NCBI GenBank assembly: GCA_030374765.1
Contig: JARGXX010000095.1
Coordinates: 1,922,001 to 1,986,000 of the forward strand
From: Agarophyton chilense
Taxonomy: Eukaryota; Rhodophyta; Florideophyceae; Gracilariales; Gracilariaceae
Direction of reading: 5' to 3'
Length of the DNA stretch: 64,000 nt
The notes beneath the pieces are model-generated. The model made no database searches. It saw only the letters and a program-made list of their open reading frames with translations, and was not told the DNA's origin. The position numbers were made by a program, and so were the translations under genes. Of this stretch, positions 42,613-53,777 are shown in pieces (positions within the stretch are counted from its first letter, which is position 1; every line of letters starts with the position of its first letter).

Positions 42613-43689
42613 ATGTCGATTGGAATTAACGTAGTCATCCCGATGGCCGGCCTCGGGACACGTTTCTCCAAAGCTGGATATGAAGTTCCAAAGCCACTTG
42701 TGAACATTTTAGCTTGCCCAATGATCTTTTGGCTCTTGAGGAATGTTGGGATTCGGACAGAAGACACGATCTACATCGCTGTGCGTCAAGAACTACAAGT
42801 GAAGTATCGTATCGGAGAACTTCTGACAAGAGAATATCCTAATTTTCGATTCAGGTACGTTGTTCTGAGAGAACAGACACAGACTCGTGGTGCTGCCGAG
42901 ACACTTCGCTTCGTTCTTGCATGTATGGACGCTGAAGAGCTTTCACGACCTACGATTTCTCTCGATTGTGACACCATCTATTTTGAAGATGTCTTAGATT
43001 ACTTCCGTATGATATCACCAACTTTCGGAATGTGTGCTTGCTTTGAAGACTTGGGCGATGTTCCAATATATTCCTATATTCGGTTTGACTTGGATAACAA
43101 CAATGAGATCATGGCCATTGCTGAGAAGAGGAAAATCTCGAATTTCGCCAACACAGGAGCTTATGGGTTTCCTTCGGGGCGGCTTTTAAACTACTACCTT
43201 GGACGGCTTCTCAAAAAGCCAGTCCCCCCTATCGGAGAATACTACATTTCATCTGTCATTCATGATATGGTGCGAGACGGTATAAAGTTTCTTCCTCGAC
43301 TGGTGTGTATTTTCCAATGTGTCGGAACTCCCGAACAGCTCTTACAGTTTTTGGAAACTGCGAAAAACAGCATCACAGTGCTCAGTATGTTATCCATTCC
43401 TAAGAAAATGCTGGTCTTCAACGTTAAGTGCATACCTGAAATTTCCACGCAGAGCACTTTCACAACGTCACAGCTCAAGGATTACATTTCGGAGGAGGCA
43501 TGGAATACACTATGTGGACTGCAGAGCATGGGGTTCAGTATTGGACTCAGTTTGGAAGATGGTAGTTGTCCATCGGTGAGCAGTGACAATGGCATGTGTT
43601 TCGTGGGTACCGCTCAGAAGTATCTTGCACAACATGAAGGTAGGTTCTTTAAGTTGGATCATGGCTTGTCCAAGGCCGTTGGATATTAA
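42613..43689 (+). CDS. Sugar-phosphate nucleotidyltransferase-like protein (NTP_transferase)
   Basis: I start at ATG 42613 (358 residues); the frame opens further upstream only with a TTG. The N-terminus has the nucleotide-binding signature VVIPMAGLGTRFSKAGYEVPKPL (G-x-G-T-R-F plus KPL). The metal-binding acidic strand is ISLDCDTIYFED, and NTGAYGF lies in the sugar-binding part, as in bacterial capsule-type pyrophosphorylases/nucleotidyltransferases. It likely activates a sugar phosphate to an NDP- or CMP-sugar for cell-surface polysaccharide. About 100 C-terminal residues after the transferase fold (from about 250) have no family I recognise. The substrate cannot be told from sequence. Confidence 0.82.
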   Translation: MSIGINVVIPMAGLGTRFSKAGYEVPKPLVNILACPMIFWLLRNVGIRTEDTIYIAVRQELQVKYRIGELLTREYPNFRFRYVVLREQTQTRGAAETLRFVLACMDAEELSRPTISLDCDTIYFEDVLDYFRMISPTFGMCACFEDLGDVPIYSYIRFDLDNNNEIMAIAEKRKISNFANTGAYGFPSGRLLNYYLGRLLKKPVPPIGEYYISSVIHDMVRDGIKFLPRLVCIFQCVGTPEQLLQFLETAKNSITVLSMLSIPKKMLVFNVKCIPEISTQSTFTTSQLKDYISEEAWNTLCGLQSMGFSIGLSLEDGSCPSVSSDNGMCFVGTAQKYLAQHEGRFFKLDHGLSKAVGY

Positions 43690-45233
43690 AAGGTATTATA
43701 TGTACCTGTAGTTCTCAGGAATATGGAATTCCTTATCACTGAAGTGGAAGTTCATAGAGTTGTGCTAGCGCTGGGGAATCACTATTGTTGGTACCGAGAA
43801 CACATTATTAAGCTCGTGTAATGTGTTATTTAAATTTTGTGTCTTCTATATATATGCTATTGTTACCAACTCAATGCGAAGCTTGAGAAATGACCATACC
43901 AGTGAGTTACTGAAACCAGAGTTGTTTCTGTAATACAAATCTACAAATCACGGTTAAGAGTTTCTCACTGAACTATTCAGATGTCAGAAGTAGAGTAACG
44001 ATTCTGTGGAACGTTCTATTTTCACTGCTTCAGTACCGTAATTGTTTAAATGATAGTTAATTAATCTTTTTCTCTATCGCGGTATGTCTCTCCTGGTTCC
44101 GATTCGATAGTAGACCTATGTTACAGATAGTACTCTTCTCAAAAGAAAATCCAAACCCGTAACTGCTACAACCTAATACTACATGTCAGAGACTTTTCTT
44201 TTCTCTCCTAAGGTCCTAGTTGTTTGGAAAAGTGAGGAGTCGTATTTGTTTGCGACTAACGAAAAGAAAGTGATCCTTTTTTTTCTACAGCTATCTTGCA
44301 CACATAACAGAGGGGGTTGGTTCTTCAAGACTTGTACAGCTTTTTGTGGATTCCACATCATGTTTGCGACTTCTGAGTCATATGTACAATGAAAAGGGTC
44401 TCTCTCCCTTTCATGGAGAAAAGTAGCTGAATTTCAAAGTTCAAAACATTACACTCAAGTGATGTTCTCTCAGTGTAGAGCCAGACAACGAAAACGTGAT
44501 GGTCTCTCGGTGTAGAGCCCGACAACGAAAACGACGATTATGTGATTTTATACTAGGGGTTCAAACAAAGTGAGTCATTCATTGGGTGTCCAAGAGGAAC
44601 AATGTGGAGGGAGCAGGACAATACTACTGACTAGCTATTTATGCGGCTCTCGTCATAACGAATGCAGTATCTATTTCTTTAATGATTGCAAATCTTGTTT
44701 TTGATCGTTTCCGGAGAATTGGGACTACCAATAACAGCACCAATATGAAGTATTGGTCTGTCACAAAAACTCTCCTGAAGGGAAGCCTTTGTGCGTCCTC
44801 CTTGTGAGAGCATCGAGGATTATCTTTTCGTGATAAGGCTAAAAATTCTGAGAGAATGCTGTCGTGTCGTCGAAGCATTTTGCACAAAGTTGTCTAAGTC
44901 GTGTCCAAATCAGAAGATTCATCAGGAGATAAGAGCTCTACGTACGCTGGTACTCTACCAAAGGCATGAGGAGGCATGATATCACCACAATAACGTTTAC
45001 CCAGACAAAACGATACTAGAGCCTCTTTTCATGAGTACACTAGCATTCATCCTCAATAATACCTTTGCAACACTTTCCTGGAGATTATGCTGAGCTTCCA
45101 CAGAAAAAAAGAGAACCCGACGGCCATATGCTCACAGGAAACTAGATAAGTGACGTCTGAGACACATATTTTGTTTTTGGTAGTGGTTATCCAGAATATC
45201 GAAAGCAGTGCTAAACGCATTACATCTTCGTGA
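43690..45233. other. Intergenic, 1.5 kb, AT-rich
   Basis: No supported gene. An 82-codon minus-strand frame (44887-44639) and short plus-strand frames show no family. It contains the ~37-bp tandem repeat at 44461-44535. Confidence 0.55.
44461..44535. repeat. Two ~37-bp tandem repeats
   Basis: Units 44461-44497 and 44498-44535 share the pattern gatg-n-tctctc-n-gtgtagagcc followed by -n-gacaacgaaaacg, with 3-4 mismatches. Intergenic; no function visible. Confidence 0.85.
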
Positions 45234-45935
45234 TCATTTTGACATCCGACCCAAGAAAAAAAAGATGCCGCCAACACAAATGAGTGGTATCTTGTTGAAG
45301 ACATTGTGGATTGCTTTCATTACAAACGGAGGTTCTTTGATTTCTCGAAGATCGTAGTAGAACTGTAATGCATCTGAGCAACCATTCTTCAGTCTTCCAG
45401 CACCAGGGAGCCTAGCAAGCTGTTTAAATCCAAGTTTTTTCCAGAGTCGGACGCTCGCTTGGTTTTGCGTGAATACAAGATTGAAGAGCACGGCCTTAAA
45501 CGTCATTGCTTTGGCTACTTTTATGAATGCTTTCCCCATGCACATTGCAATTCCTTTCCTTCGATGTGATGGGTGAGTGATAAAACCACCGTTGCAGTAA
45601 TGAGAGCATCTTCCTGGAAAATTCGGCTTGCAGTAAAATGCCCCTACTACCCATCCCTCTTCAGTTCTGACTACTAAGGCAGTATGAGAAAAGAAATAAG
45701 ATCGGAATTGCTCTTCAGAAAGCTGTTCTTCAAAAGGCCATGAGATACCACCGTTGATAGCGTCAGCGAGGAGTTCCCGAACTGCGTTTACATCGTGCTC
45801 GTCGTGGACGAAGTCAATGACGACAGTTGACCCGTCATTCAGATTCGATTTCTGCGGAATAAATGGCAGTAGGTGCTCATAGCTTCGTCCAGTCAGCGAC
45901 GCTTTCGTGGATATTGGTCCGTATACCGACGTCAT
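45234..45935 (-). CDS. GNAT-family N-acetyltransferase (Mpr1-like)
   Basis: 233 residues from ATG 45935 (the frame upstream opens only at TTG). The GNAT core covers about residues 45-210. The acetyl-CoA pyrophosphate loop is ITHPSHRRKGIAMCMGKAF, matching the R/Q-x-x-G-x-G/A motif A. NLVFTQNQASVRLWKKLGFKQLARLPGAGRLKNG matches the conserved tail of fungal Mpr1-like (azetidine-2-carboxylate) acetyltransferases and related proteins. A C-terminal hydrophobic stretch (about 208-228, IPLICVGGIFFFLG) may be a membrane anchor, which is unusual for the family. The acceptor is unknown; the Mpr1 link is only motif-level. Confidence 0.8.
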   Translation of the reverse strand: MTSVYGPISTKASLTGRSYEHLLPFIPQKSNLNDGSTVVIDFVHDEHDVNAVRELLADAINGGISWPFEEQLSEEQFRSYFFSHTALVVRTEEGWVVGAFYCKPNFPGRCSHYCNGGFITHPSHRRKGIAMCMGKAFIKVAKAMTFKAVLFNLVFTQNQASVRLWKKLGFKQLARLPGAGRLKNGCSDALQFYYDLREIKEPPFVMKAIHNVFNKIPLICVGGIFFFLGRMSK

Positions 45936-46243
45936 CGCACAACACCCCGCTATGGAAATGAAGTTTGGCAATTAAACTTATTGTGGTGTAAATAACCTAC
46001 AAAGAGGTAAGCACAACATGAGAACGATGGTCGACCGAAAAGGGTTAGCGATTGTTAGCAATTGCAACCCTAAGAAATTGGCAGCAGTCTGCTAGCAGTT
46101 CACGGCATATCCAGGAACGGGCTGAAACCTGCAGTTTGTTCCTGCCAAAAAATTTCTGATCACAGTGAAGGGACTGTTGTACAGCTTACGAAATTACCCC
46201 CATGCAGTTGTGCAAAGTGCTACCTAATCTTAAGGATTGTGTA

Positions 46244-48373
46244 TCAAGCATTCGAACTTGTTTTGGCCGTGGAGGCAACTTGGAGTTCTTCAAGCGAGTC
46301 TTGCGGTACTGGAGCAGGAGCGCCTGCCATCAAATCTGAAGCACTCGTCGTCTTTGGAAAGGCGACTACGTCACGAATACTCTCAGCACCAGAAAGAATC
46401 ATAATGCATCGATCTAATCCAAAGGCCAGACCCCCATGAGGAGGAGCTCCATACGAAAGAGCGTCGAGGAGAAACCCGAATTTACTTTTCTGCTCTTCCT
46501 CTTTTATCCCAAGAGCAGAAAACACCTTCTGCTGCACTTCAGTATCATGGATACGGATGGAACCGCCTCCAATTTCAGTTCCATTACAAACCAGATCATA
46601 TGCGTTCGACATTACCTCACCAAGCCTTGATTGGTCATCGAGTAAGTGAATGTGATCCTTGATAGGTGACGTAAATGGATGGTGAACGGAAACATATCGA
46701 GCGGAGTCTTCGTCATATTCAAACAATGGAAAATCTACCACCCAGCAAAAAGCATATTCAGGACCAGATCTGATCAGGCCACTCTCATGCCCAAGTTTAA
46801 CTCGTAGTCTACCCATCCCATTGTTGACAGAAGCGGAAGAACCTGCAGCGACCAGCACCACATCTCCTGGATTTGCTCCGAGTGTTTCATGTACAAGTTG
46901 GCGAACGTCTTCTTCTTTTGAAACCTTCGCCAAAGGCCCTGTAATTGCACCATCATCATCGATTTTTGCATAGAGCAAACCGGAAAGGCCGTATGCTTTG
47001 ACGAAGTTTGTGTATTGATCCAATACCTTTCGCGACGTTGATTTCGCAGCTTCTCTGTGTACAAGGCCTTTTATGATACCATTTGACTCTCTTGCAGAGG
47101 ATATAGGCGCAAATTTACTGGTCTGTATTGCATGGGAGTTTGTGATATCCTGGAGCTCCATTCCAAATCGAATGTCCGGGGCATCAAGGCCATATTTGTC
47201 CAAGGCTTCTTCGTAAGTCATACGAGGTATTTCCCCAATTGTTTTCCTCAAAATACTACTGAACATGGATCGAACGATGCCTTCTGCAACACTGAGAACT
47301 GATTCTCTCTCCACGAACGACATTTCCAGATCAATCTGTGTAAATTCTGGTTGTCTATCTTGCCTCAAATCTTCATCCCGAAAACAACGGGTAATCTGAA
47401 AGTATCGGTCGAATCCAGAAACCATAAGAAGCTGCTTGTATATTTGGGGAGACTGAGGGAGGGCATACCAGCTGCCAGGATGCACTCGTGATGGAACAAG
47501 ATAATCACGAGCCCCTTCTGGTGTAGCTTTTGTTAGTATCGGGGTTTCTATTTCAATAAAACCGCTTGCATCCAGGTAATTTCGGACAGCCATCGCCGCT
47601 TTATGTCGAATGATGAGCTTGTTCTGCAGGGCTGGACGTCTCAGATCTAGGTAACGATACTTCAGTCTTGTGTCCTCCCCTGCACTCGGTTCACCTTCTT
47701 TAGCAGATGCCATTTGTTTCCTTTTTCCCTTTGCTTGCTTCGGTTCTTTTCCGGTATCAGCGATCATAAACGGCATAGGTTTTGTTTTCGAGACAATTTT
47801 TATGTCGCTTGCAATAACTTCTATTTCCCCTGTTTCCATATTTCGATTGATAACAGTCTCATCTCTTCTAGCAACAACGCCAGTGACGTCGACAACATAC
47901 TCAATTCGAATATCCTTCGCCACCTCGGCCACTTCTGACGGAGTAGTGTCCCCAAACGTGACTTGAATAATCCCGTATCGATCACGGAGCAGCACAAAAA
48001 GCACACCACCTTTGTCTCGGACGGCATGAGCCCATCCATGTATGCGCACAGTGTTGCCTACGTCTGCGATACATAGCTGCCCGCAAGTATGAGATCTGAG
48101 CTCAGTTGCCCGTGAAATTGGGATGGGAAATTGCGGAGCGATATGGACATCGCCAGTAGTTTCTTGCACAAGTCGCATACTTTTGGCATCAGCGGCGCTT
48201 GTCGCCATGGTAGAAAACTTCGAATGACTGAACGAGTTTATTTTCCGATCAGCTGAGACTGATATCGATCTTCGAGCAAACTTGAGTCGAGATTGATAAA
48301 TACCCAATAATGAGGATGCATTTCTGTATCCTAGGCGCAATATTGCATATGGAGAAGCAAAAGCAGGTTTCAT
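46244..48373 (-). CDS. Aspartyl-tRNA synthetase, bacterial/organellar type
   Basis: ATG 48373 gives 709 residues; the frame upstream opens only at GTG. The N-terminal ~60 residues are basic and Ser-rich (LKFARRSISVSADRK), a likely transit peptide. A second in-frame ATG (about residue 55, MATSAADAK) could give a differently targeted form. The order is bacterial AspRS: OB-fold anticodon domain (GWAHAVRDKGGVLFVLLRDRYG), motif 1 region (DASGFIEIETPILTKATPEGARDYLVPSR), motif 2 (QITRCFRDEDLRQDRQPEFTQID), inserted GAD domain, HHPFTSP, and motif 3 (GLAFGLDRCIMIL). It charges tRNA-Asp (and perhaps tRNA-Asn) in plastid and/or mitochondrion. A Lys/Gly-rich insert near the hinge (KQAKGKRKQ) is unusual. 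Confidence 0.94.
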   Translation of the reverse strand: MKPAFASPYAILRLGYRNASSLLGIYQSRLKFARRSISVSADRKINSFSHSKFSTMATSAADAKSMRLVQETTGDVHIAPQFPIPISRATELRSHTCGQLCIADVGNTVRIHGWAHAVRDKGGVLFVLLRDRYGIIQVTFGDTTPSEVAEVAKDIRIEYVVDVTGVVARRDETVINRNMETGEIEVIASDIKIVSKTKPMPFMIADTGKEPKQAKGKRKQMASAKEGEPSAGEDTRLKYRYLDLRRPALQNKLIIRHKAAMAVRNYLDASGFIEIETPILTKATPEGARDYLVPSRVHPGSWYALPQSPQIYKQLLMVSGFDRYFQITRCFRDEDLRQDRQPEFTQIDLEMSFVERESVLSVAEGIVRSMFSSILRKTIGEIPRMTYEEALDKYGLDAPDIRFGMELQDITNSHAIQTSKFAPISSARESNGIIKGLVHREAAKSTSRKVLDQYTNFVKAYGLSGLLYAKIDDDGAITGPLAKVSKEEDVRQLVHETLGANPGDVVLVAAGSSASVNNGMGRLRVKLGHESGLIRSGPEYAFCWVVDFPLFEYDEDSARYVSVHHPFTSPIKDHIHLLDDQSRLGEVMSNAYDLVCNGTEIGGGSIRIHDTEVQQKVFSALGIKEEEQKSKFGFLLDALSYGAPPHGGLAFGLDRCIMILSGAESIRDVVAFPKTTSASDLMAGAPAPVPQDSLEELQVASTAKTSSNA

Positions 48374-49402
48374 GGAGATAATTGATATCTGTTGATGACG
48401 GATTTCAAATGTCAATCGAGGTAGATAGCGATTCCAACAGAGAAATGAAAAGGTACCCCTTTCCTTTTCAAAAAGGGCAACAACGTTATTGTGAGGCACA
48501 AGTGACTGTCTTGCTGAGTATGGAAAATCAGTGAAAAGACATCTACGCCTGTGACCGCAACGCTAGAGATCCTTCAGCTCTTCAGAAATGACTCCAGGAA
48601 TATAAAAAACCACACTCGTGTAAATGCAAGAATCACAACATGTAACTACGAAGGTAGTACTCAAGAAGCCTTCCGTAGATCCGAGTCGCAACTTTTCAGT
48701 ATCTGTGTGCTTTGAGCATATTTTCAGATTGATCTGTCAGATAATACCCACGAGTACACTTTACCATCCCAGAACATTTTTACTAATTAATTGGTAATCT
48801 CCAATTGGTTTTTTTGTTGTGGTATTCTCGCCGAAAACAAGTCGTATGAGCTTCCTCTCCTTTAAAAAAGGCGAGACACTCTTCTCGTCGACGCAGCTCT
48901 CTACAGCTTCACTTCGCCGGTAGCTAGCTATTGTGTCTTCGACCGGTGCCTATTCCTAAAGAGCTCTTGCTAATTACATCATGATGCCTTAAAGTACTCT
49001 TTTACGAAGGATTCCTCTCTAGAGATGGGCATGTGCAAGACAAAGAAGAATACGATTTCAAAGCGAGAACTACAAACACGGTAGAACAGAAGAAAAATTA
49101 GAACTCTAGGACGACTCAACAGTCTGTGAGCATGAAAACCCTTTCCGGAGGATCGCACTGCGCCCGGAAGCGATAATACCCACAAACTCCCGATGATTAC
49201 CCAGATGACCGCAAAGGCATACCGCGAAACCATGCCACATCTTTGCCCTATTTTATTCAGAGGCTGGATGGCGAAAATCTTTGCAATACAAACTGCACAT
49301 AACTCCCGGAGCTTACAAAATTGCACGTAGATGTCACACTCTAATACCCGAATCAAGAAGAATGCTACATGGGACAAGTTTTGATTCCACAAAAAAGCTA
49401 CT
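48374..49402. other. Promoter side of AspRS and 3' side of DUF1365 gene
   Basis: About 1 kb. No gene that I can support; a minus-strand frame from 48979 only overlaps the DUF1365 gene in another frame. taattaattggtaatctccaattgg near 48785 is locally self-complementary. Confidence 0.5.
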
Positions 49403-50260
49403 TCAATGTTGCCTGCCAACAATCCTGGACATGCTGCATGGTTTCTGCAAAAAAGATCGCAGGCCATTGACTGCACCAACAATGGCTTCAACAGCTCGAG
49501 AAAATTTTGTTTGGGTACCATCTGGGTGTGGATGGAAAGCAAAACCACTTCGGAAAAGCTTTGCGGCTTCGTAGAGAATTCCAATCATTACGCGAAAAGA
49601 ATGCAGAGGATATAGCAGTTGCATTCGAATCAAATTGAACAGAGACCATTCCATCTTTTGGGCATCAAGCGTGGCTGTGAAGAAATGTTGACGCTGTTTG
49701 GAAACCGCTATTCGAACTCTTAAGTTCTCTGCAGGCGGGTGAAACACCCAATCGTAGGCTATGTTTTCCATTTGCATGAACGGTGAAACATGGAACTCTT
49801 TCTTGTTCGTATTGAATGCGGAAGATGTTGTTGTTGTTACCACATAGTTATGTTGTTCAAACCATGGAAAGTTACCCACTTCTGCAACTACGCATTGAAG
49901 AGTGGTACCATCAGGTTCAAAAACGTAGTAAAAGGATACTGGATTGAACTCAATCCCTGAAACTCGCGGATTAGTCAGAAGTCGTATTGGTCCTGACGGC
50001 CTTCTTTCAGTTTCCCGCTCTACAAGGTCGCACACGGTTCGATACAGATCTCCAGGACGCTCACAAATCATATGATCTCTCGCGAGCAGAGAGAGAAGGC
50101 TAAACGGGGTGCTCGTCGAAAAGACAGGCCATGAATCCAATAAACCTGATTCAGCTTCCTCAAGGTCAACATAAATCATGTATACACCGTATGTAAAGCG
50201 GTTTAGGTTTGGGTGTCGTCGAGTGTGGGTTGTTGAACCACGAAAGATGGCTGACTTCAT
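49403..50260 (-). CDS. DUF1365 family protein
   Basis: 285 residues from an ATG, single exon. It matches the DUF1365 family along its length: TTHTRRHPNLNRFTYGVYMIYVDL at the start, RIRLLTNPRV-like LLTNPRVSGIEFNPVSFYYVF in the middle, VVAEVGNFPWFEQHNYV, and KEFHVSPFMQMENIAYDW with the conserved HVSPF. In bacteria these proteins are usually encoded beside an FAD-dependent amine oxidoreductase and a cyclopropane-fatty-acid-synthase-like methyltransferase. No such neighbour is present here. Biochemical function unknown. Confidence 0.9.
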   Translation of the reverse strand: MKSAIFRGSTTHTRRHPNLNRFTYGVYMIYVDLEEAESGLLDSWPVFSTSTPFSLLSLLARDHMICERPGDLYRTVCDLVERETERRPSGPIRLLTNPRVSGIEFNPVSFYYVFEPDGTTLQCVVAEVGNFPWFEQHNYVVTTTTSSAFNTNKKEFHVSPFMQMENIAYDWVFHPPAENLRVRIAVSKQRQHFFTATLDAQKMEWSLFNLIRMQLLYPLHSFRVMIGILYEAAKLFRSGFAFHPHPDGTQTKFSRAVEAIVGAVNGLRSFLQKPCSMSRIVGRQH

Positions 50261-52296
50261 TTTTACAGATAGCTCTGGAATCCCAACCTGAAAAGGCTAG
50301 AATCCTTCACAGCAACGTTCTATACAAAGGTTGTCTGTGCAAGACGCTCCACCATCCTCGAAAAAAGAATTGCTTACGACGAGTTTTTCTCAACCGGTTC
50401 GCGATGAGATCATCATCATATCGGTGACAAAATTTCACTAGCAGGTTTATGACTTCGTTGATGTGCAGGGAGTGGCGACGGTGGTTTCTGCAGCAGCTCA
50501 CTACCTTCAGATTGTCCAAGTCAAGGGCAAATTGGCTCACAATGACCGATAGGAATTTCCTATTAGGAAATATCCGCAGGGTATTACAGTTAACGGAGAT
50601 TGTGGGATGCTTACACAGAGATCACATCAGGAGGCTATAGCTTACAGCTTCTCTGTTCGACACAAACAGAGAGAGGCGCCGCCGACGACGCCGCTCATCG
50701 CATTCGTTCTCCTTTTCACCACATCTTTCCGTCCTTGCAACACATCCACTACTAAAATGTGACTCCTATCGTTGCACAGCAACCGAGCGGTCCAACTAAT
50801 TTTCTACCACTTCTTTCACATGGATGCATCGCATGTTGCGTTTGTCTCAAACCAGCTCTGGATCATGAAAACACTCTGGGAGCATCATGAATTCCGGGGG
50901 AGCTAATCGAAACATCGATCAGGTCTTTTTCCTGAAAGCACTTGACAGAAGATCCATTTCGAGTTTCAATTCTGGTCACTTTTCTCGGCACTACGATGTT
51001 CTCCGGCCCGAATCATTGTTCATGAGCTTGCTCCACCTGATAAGCGCATCATCCTTGACAAATCAGACCTGTCATGATGCCTCATTGCTCCATGTAGACC
51101 GTTTTCGAGCACACGTCGATGATGAATCAATTTCTTAAAAACAAGCATATAACTGATATCTGATGTCAAGAAATTCTCTGAGATGTGCTGCGTGTAGAAC
51201 ATTCGGCTCAAAGGTACAACATGTCCAAGTGATACAAAATATTATTACCCTCATAGTTACAATAAACTAGCACAGATTCCGATCGACATATTATGACACT
51301 TTTGGGACAAATGTCGCCTTGGGTAAAAAATGATGTCGACGTCGCCATCTCTAGAAAAGCCAAGAACATTTAGCGAGGATATCCTTCCTTGTAAAGTATT
51401 CATTTGTGGTGTGTAGAAATACACTCCTCAGCAGAGCTTGATGAAGGTGGAAATCGCGGGCCGAGTTATCTTGAGAGTTCTTAGTCTATGCGGTGTTTTG
51501 TAACTTCTAGTTGATGTCGAGTAGGTTAGAAACTGCTGTCATTATTATTCACGAAAACTTCTAACAATAGCTGCACTAAGAGTCACGGACTTTGTATGTC
51601 AAATGCAAGCGCAACCACTGCCCGTTCTGAGGAAGAGGATTTGTTTTTCTTACATTCTCCGAATGGGTTTCTGAGCCATACTGCAGAAGATGGAGCAACG
51701 TCAAGTTGGTAAGAAACTTTGTCAAAACTATGGACTCCATCAGCCTTGCATGTAGAAACTGGTGTCTATACTGACAAAGCTTTCCGTCTTAGGCACCGAC
51801 ACGGCAACTTGAACAGTGTATTTCGGCGATGCCAGAACAATTGAGTCCAAACACGAAATCCAAAAAGCCTTACATGTACGATGAGAGTAAGAGCTTCAGG
51901 CGCTTTCCTGAAGAGGAGGAACTACGAAGCATTTAGCATGTAGTACGTAGTTCTCCGTCCATCCGTAAGGGGAAAACATCCATGGCAACGAAAAAACCAG
52001 TTATGCTCCGTTTTTCTTTCAATTCCCGCAACTGTTTGGCCAGTCCAGAGCAGACTAGAGAGAGAAACATCCAGCGATCCCGGATGTTGCTTGTCACTGT
52101 CTTTCGCATAGAAAAATATGCACACTAAACTGAGAAGGATTTCTGAGTTTTACTAATGTGCAAGGCGCAGTCCTACAAATTGTACAACTCTCCTCAACTG
52201 AAGTTGGGAATTCCAGAGTATTAGAATCCAGTGACGATAATCCATAGATAGTTGGATAGTCACAAACTCATACAAAGTTGACAACGCTCTGTTGAT
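50261..52296. other. Gene-poor interval, 2.0 kb
   Basis: Several frames of 60-83 codons on both strands, none with a recognisable product (for example 50887-51138 +, which starts with ATG, and 52125-51922 -). A short GC-rich cgccgccgacgacgccgctc lies near 50680. I see no RNA gene. Confidence 0.55.
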
Positions 52297-52989
52297 TTAT
52301 TCAGTCGGCATCACTCGTTCTTTTTTCGGCATCGCTGCTAATGCAGCCAACCTCATTCGCTCTCTGTTTTCCAAGAGACTCTGTGTTATTTTCACCAACC
52401 CAGTTACTCCGTACTTCTCGATTATACTGTCTACAGAATACTCCTGACGTCTTTTTTCTCTCAACTCGAGGGTCTCGGCTGTTTCTGGTGGGTTCAGATC
52501 AGCACGATTCCTCCATACGCCCTGAACACTAACTGCTCGCTTCTCGACCACTCCGGTACCTAGTTGATTGTGTGCAGGAACTCGGCGTCCCAAGGTGTCC
52601 CGTAATAATTGTAGAGTTTCGCCGACTTCTTCAGCAGAAATGTTTTTCAATGTTCTCTGTCTTTCGTATCCAGTGACTATCCCCAGGTCCCGTACGTTAT
52701 TGATCACATATCAACGTTAGTATCAATTCAACTTTCAGAAATCTGTCGTCCAGTTGCGGATTTCAGGCTTGAACCAGGAGGCGTATGATGCTTTTTGATA
52801 CATACCGTACTTGCAGAAGACACAGGGATGACCTCCTTTTATCTCGGTTTGGAATTGAATATGCGGGTTCTTTCTGGCGAAACTTACTAAGCCATGCTCA
52901 ACAAAATCCCTGACACCACGACTACTTCCGCTGTTTGCACAGTAACGTAGTAATACTTCTCGCAATTCCCAGACACCGTTGCGAGCCAT
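52297..52989 (-). CDS. Mitochondrial ribosomal protein mL43 (MRPL43/MRPL51), two exons
   Basis: Exons 52989-52806 and 52676-52297 give 187 residues. The intron (52805-52677, 129 nt) has donor GTATGT, a perfect TACTAAC branch (A at 52717, 40 nt from the acceptor) and acceptor ATAG. The join yields CKY-VTGYERQRTLKN, which keeps the family frame. The L51/S25/CI-B8 thioredoxin-like domain is evident: LLRYCANSGSSRGVRDFVE, FARKNPHIQFQTE, GGHPCVF and NISAEEVGETLQLLRD. It is a component of the mitochondrial large ribosomal subunit. A later VQGVW segment also occurs in human MRPL43 (IQGQW). It has no obvious cleavable presequence, as in relatives. Confidence 0.92.
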
Positions 52990-53777
52990 GTCTTTAAAAG
53001 CTGAGTTTCCGACTACCTTTGTTCTAGCCGGTAATTGAAGTATGATGAGACTACCGATAGAAGATTCGTTGATGGCTTGAGTTTAACTTGACCTTCTCAA
53101 GGCCTTCGGCGAAAAGAAAAGCCGTTCTACAGGTAGACTAAGAGCCGTCGTTTACCAATGGTTGGTGCCGTTGAGATGAAAACAAAGGGTGTGCTGCGAT
53201 GGGATCCAACTAATACCATTGTAATATGAAAGGTATTTCAGGCACTATTTTCCAAACATTTCCTGCAAATAACAAATTACCTCGTTTACGAAATACAAAT
53301 TACTTTGTATAGGGGTCGAGTGCCAAGGGAACCTCAAAATCCGCACTAAGGTTCGCTTCCTGGTACAGAGTCTGTTCATGTGTAGGATAAGGATGCGTAG
53401 CTTCGCAGCTGTCTGTGGGACTTCATATGAGTCGAGTGTATGCACCTAAATAACAAACGCATACTGGCGACATTCGTTTTCTGACTTGGGTAGGAAAAAT
53501 GCACGGTGTGCTCGCTTGTAAATACTGCCAGCCGTAGAGGTTTACGAGGAAATAACATTCCCTCAGAGGATTCGGGTTTGCAGGACTGCAGGACAGAGAA
53601 AAACATATGGGCACCAGGGGGTTTCTCCTTATCCTTTAATCCACACCAGTTTAACTATCACAAAGGATTTGTTCTTCGTACGCTGTTTTCACTATTCGAA
53701 GAAGTCTCTCTTAGATGCGCGCCTAGCATTTCATCGTGCCCGCGTTCTGCATATTGAAGAAGGACAAACAATATCCT
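52990..53777. other. Intergenic, 0.8 kb
   Basis: Promoter side of mL43 and 3' side of the next minus-strand gene. Only frames under 85 codons, none recognisable. Confidence 0.5.

Noticed and set aside
52735-52989. 84-residue ORF and the 136-residue ORF at 52297-52707 as two genes.
   Set aside because: They are the two exons of mL43, joined across a 129-nt intron with TACTAAC.
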